In this document: piece after piece, positions 11,322 to 12,954 of the stretch
Layout: every line of letters begins with the position of its first letter
Numbering within the stretch: the first letter of the stretch is position 1
DNA from: an uncultured Actinomycetes bacterium
GTDB taxonomy: Bacteria; Actinomycetota; Acidimicrobiia; Acidimicrobiales; Acidimicrobilacustridaceae
Assembly (NCBI GenBank): GCA_945957335.1
Contig: CAMFLJ010000080.1
Coordinates: 1 to 12,954, forward strand
Reading direction: 5' to 3'
DNA length: 12,954 nucleotides
Position numbers and translations under genes: made by a program
The notes under the pieces: generated by a model
The model's input: only the letters and a program-made list of their open reading frames with translations
Database searches by the model: none
Told to the model about the DNA's origin: nothing

Positions 11322-12954
11322 GTGCCCACGACCGATCCCCCCGCCGGAGACGAGCACGCCGCCCTGCTCGCGGCGGCCCGCGCGTGGCGTGCCCTCGACC
11401 CCGACGACGGGACGCGCGCCCAGCTCGACGAGCTCGTCGAGCGGGCCGGGAACGGTGATGTCGAGCCGCTCGCCACGGCCTTCGCCGGGCGGGTCGGGCT
11501 CGGCACCGCCGGGCTCCGTGCCCCCATGGGACCCGGTCCGGCCCGCATGAACCGCCTGGTCGTGCGCCGGGCCACCGCGGCCCTGGCCTCGATCCTCCCC
11601 GCCGGTGCCGCGGTGGTGGTCGGCCACGACGCACGCCACCACTCGGCCGCCTTCGCCGCCGACGTCGCCCGGGTGCTCGCGGGCGCGGGCTGCCGCCCGC
11701 TCCTGCTCGACGGGCCGGTGCCCACGCCGCTGGTGGCCTTCGCCGTGCGCCACCTCGGCGCCGACGCCGCGGTCACCGTCACCGCCTCGCACAACCCCGC
11801 GGCCGACAACGGCTACAAGGTGTACCTGGGCGACGGCGCGCAGATCGGGCCTCCCGACGAGCAGCGCCTCGCCGACGCCCTCGACGAAGTCGCCGACCGC
11901 CACGACGCTGGTGATCCCACGGCCGTGCCCGTCGGCGAGGTGGTCGTCCCCGATCCGGCCGCCACCGCGGAGCTGATCGACGCCTACGTCGCCCTCGTGG
12001 CCTCGCGGCCCGCCCCGGGCCCCCGCGCCGCGACCCTCGCCTACACGGCCATGCACGGCGTCGGGCGGGCCATCACCGAGCGGGCCTTCGCCGCCGCCGG
12101 CTTCGAGCCGCTGGCGGAGGTGGCCGAGCAGTGCCGGCCCGACGGCTCGTTCCCCACCGTGGCGTTCCCGAACCCCGAGGAGCCCGGCGCCCTCGACCTG
12201 CTCGTCGAGCGCGCCACCGCCGTGGGTGCCGACGCCGGCATCGCCCACGACCCCGACGCCGACCGCCTCGGCGTGATCGTGCCCAGGGGCGACGGATGGG
12301 AGCGCCTCACCGGCGACCAGATCGGTGTGCTGCTCGCCGACCACCTCCTCGCCCAGGGGCACGGGCCCGACCGCCTCGTCGTGCGCACGGTGGTGTCGTC
12401 GCGCCTGCTCGACGCCGTCGCCGCCCACCACGGCGTCACCTCGGCCGCCACCCTCACCGGGTTCAAGCACGTGATGGCGGCCGGCCGCGCCCGGCCCGAC
12501 CTGCGCATGGTGCTGGGCTACGAGGAGGCCATCGGCTTCGCGGTGGGCGACGAGGTGCGCGACAAGGACGGCATCGGGGCAGCGGTGGTCCTGGCCGACC
12601 TCGTGGCCCGACTCCGGGCGGAGAGCCGCACGCTCGACGACCGCCTCGATGAGCTCGCCGTGCGCCACGGGCTGCACCTCACCGCCGGCCGGTCGTACCG
12701 CTTCGAGGGGCCGGAGGGTCCGGCCCGACGGGCCGCGGCGATGGCCGGCCTCCGCGCCGATCCGCCCGCCGAGGTCGCCGGGCACCCGGTGGTCGAGGTC
12801 GTCGACCACCTCGAGCCCCGGCCGCCGCAGCCCACCACCGACCTCGTCGTCCTCGAGCTCGGTGCCGGGGCGTGGATCGCGGTGCGACCCAGCGGCACCG
12901 AGCCCAAGCTCAAGGTCTACGCCGAGGTCGTCGAGCCGGTCGGCGCCGCTGGCC
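11322..12954 (+). CDS. Phosphohexomutase / phosphopentomutase, PGM2 type (partial, cut by the window edge)
   Basis: This alpha-D-phosphohexomutase superfamily enzyme moves phosphate between C1 and C6 (or C5) of sugar phosphates through a phosphoserine. The 544 residues visible include all four motifs: the phosphoserine loop TASHNP (154-159, Ser156), the metal loop DPDADR (310-315), the sugar-binding loop GYEEAIGF (399-406) and the phosphate-binding RPSGTEPK (522-529). The N-terminal LGTAGLRAPMGPGPARMN (60-77) and the GYEEAIGF form of the sugar loop point to the PGM2/PmmB group, some of which act as phosphopentomutases. The family usually has FGTAGLRG; here Gly is Ala66. The start is GTG at 11322. 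No stop is reached, but only a few dozen residues at most should be missing. It is divergent from qng1, whose reaction yields ribose 5-phosphate. Confidence 0.93.
   Translation, partial: MPTTDPPAGDEHAALLAAARAWRALDPDDGTRAQLDELVERAGNGDVEPLATAFAGRVGLGTAGLRAPMGPGPARMNRLVVRRATAALASILPAGAAVVVGHDARHHSAAFAADVARVLAGAGCRPLLLDGPVPTPLVAFAVRHLGADAAVTVTASHNPAADNGYKVYLGDGAQIGPPDEQRLADALDEVADRHDAGDPTAVPVGEVVVPDPAATAELIDAYVALVASRPAPGPRAATLAYTAMHGVGRAITERAFAAAGFEPLAEVAEQCRPDGSFPTVAFPNPEEPGALDLLVERATAVGADAGIAHDPDADRLGVIVPRGDGWERLTGDQIGVLLADHLLAQGHGPDRLVVRTVVSSRLLDAVAAHHGVTSAATLTGFKHVMAAGRARPDLRMVLGYEEAIGFAVGDEVRDKDGIGAAVVLADLVARLRAESRTLDDRLDELAVRHGLHLTAGRSYRFEGPEGPARRAAAMAGLRADPPAEVAGHPVVEVVDHLEPRPPQPTTDLVVLELGAGAWIAVRPSGTEPKLKVYAEVVEPVGAAG

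Noticed and set aside
11304..12809. Minus-strand extension of the qng1 frame to over 800 residues
   Set aside because: It is antisense to the phosphomutase, whose four catalytic motifs are all present on the plus strand.

Overview
The window is very GC-rich and looks like chromosomal DNA of an actinobacterium, possibly of the Acidimicrobiia type. The reasons are many GTG starts, several probable leaderless genes with a TANNNT box 6-8 nt before the start codon, and typical actinobacterial enzyme families. The taxon is an inference. I see no rRNA, tRNA, CRISPR array, insertion sequence or transposase, and no gene-free stretch longer than 300 nt.

Left part (1-6971). A minus-strand M1 metallo-aminopeptidase of the puromycin-sensitive type (56-2713) is divergent, across only 24 nt, from a two-gene operon. 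That operon encodes a PfkB/adenosine-kinase-like sugar kinase (2738-3748) and a crotonase-fold protein with the dienoyl-CoA isomerase catalytic residues (3751-4593). A hypothetical minus-strand gene (4622-5233) follows. It is divergent from a second two-gene operon, a cytochrome P450 (5350-6507) and a SnoaL/NTF2-like protein (6504-6971), whose reading frames overlap by 4 nt.

Middle part (6968-10230). Base composition falls: hand counts give 72/120 G+C at 9721-9840 and 39/60 at 7021-7080, against 51/60 at 12001-12060. The genes are a MerR regulator with a GyrI-like effector domain and four proteins I cannot assign: a probable beta-rich protein, a small two-helix membrane protein, a short helical protein, and a 271-residue protein with two Rx4H motifs. 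This stretch looks like an accessory insertion between two core blocks, but I see no integrase or attachment site.

Right part (10299-12954). A queuosine-salvage glycosidase of the Qng1/DUF2419 family (minus strand) is divergent, across 18 nt, from a PGM2-type phosphohexomutase/phosphopentomutase that runs off the right edge. Qng1 releases ribose 5-phosphate and a PGM2-type enzyme can interconvert pentose phosphates, so a functional link is possible but is inference.

I found no clear undescribed multi-gene system. The most useful leads are the two very tight divergent start regions with overlapping promoter boxes, the Rx4H protein in the accessory stretch, the hairpin at the convergent stop codons near 6966, and the 12-bp inverted repeat at 8530-8561.
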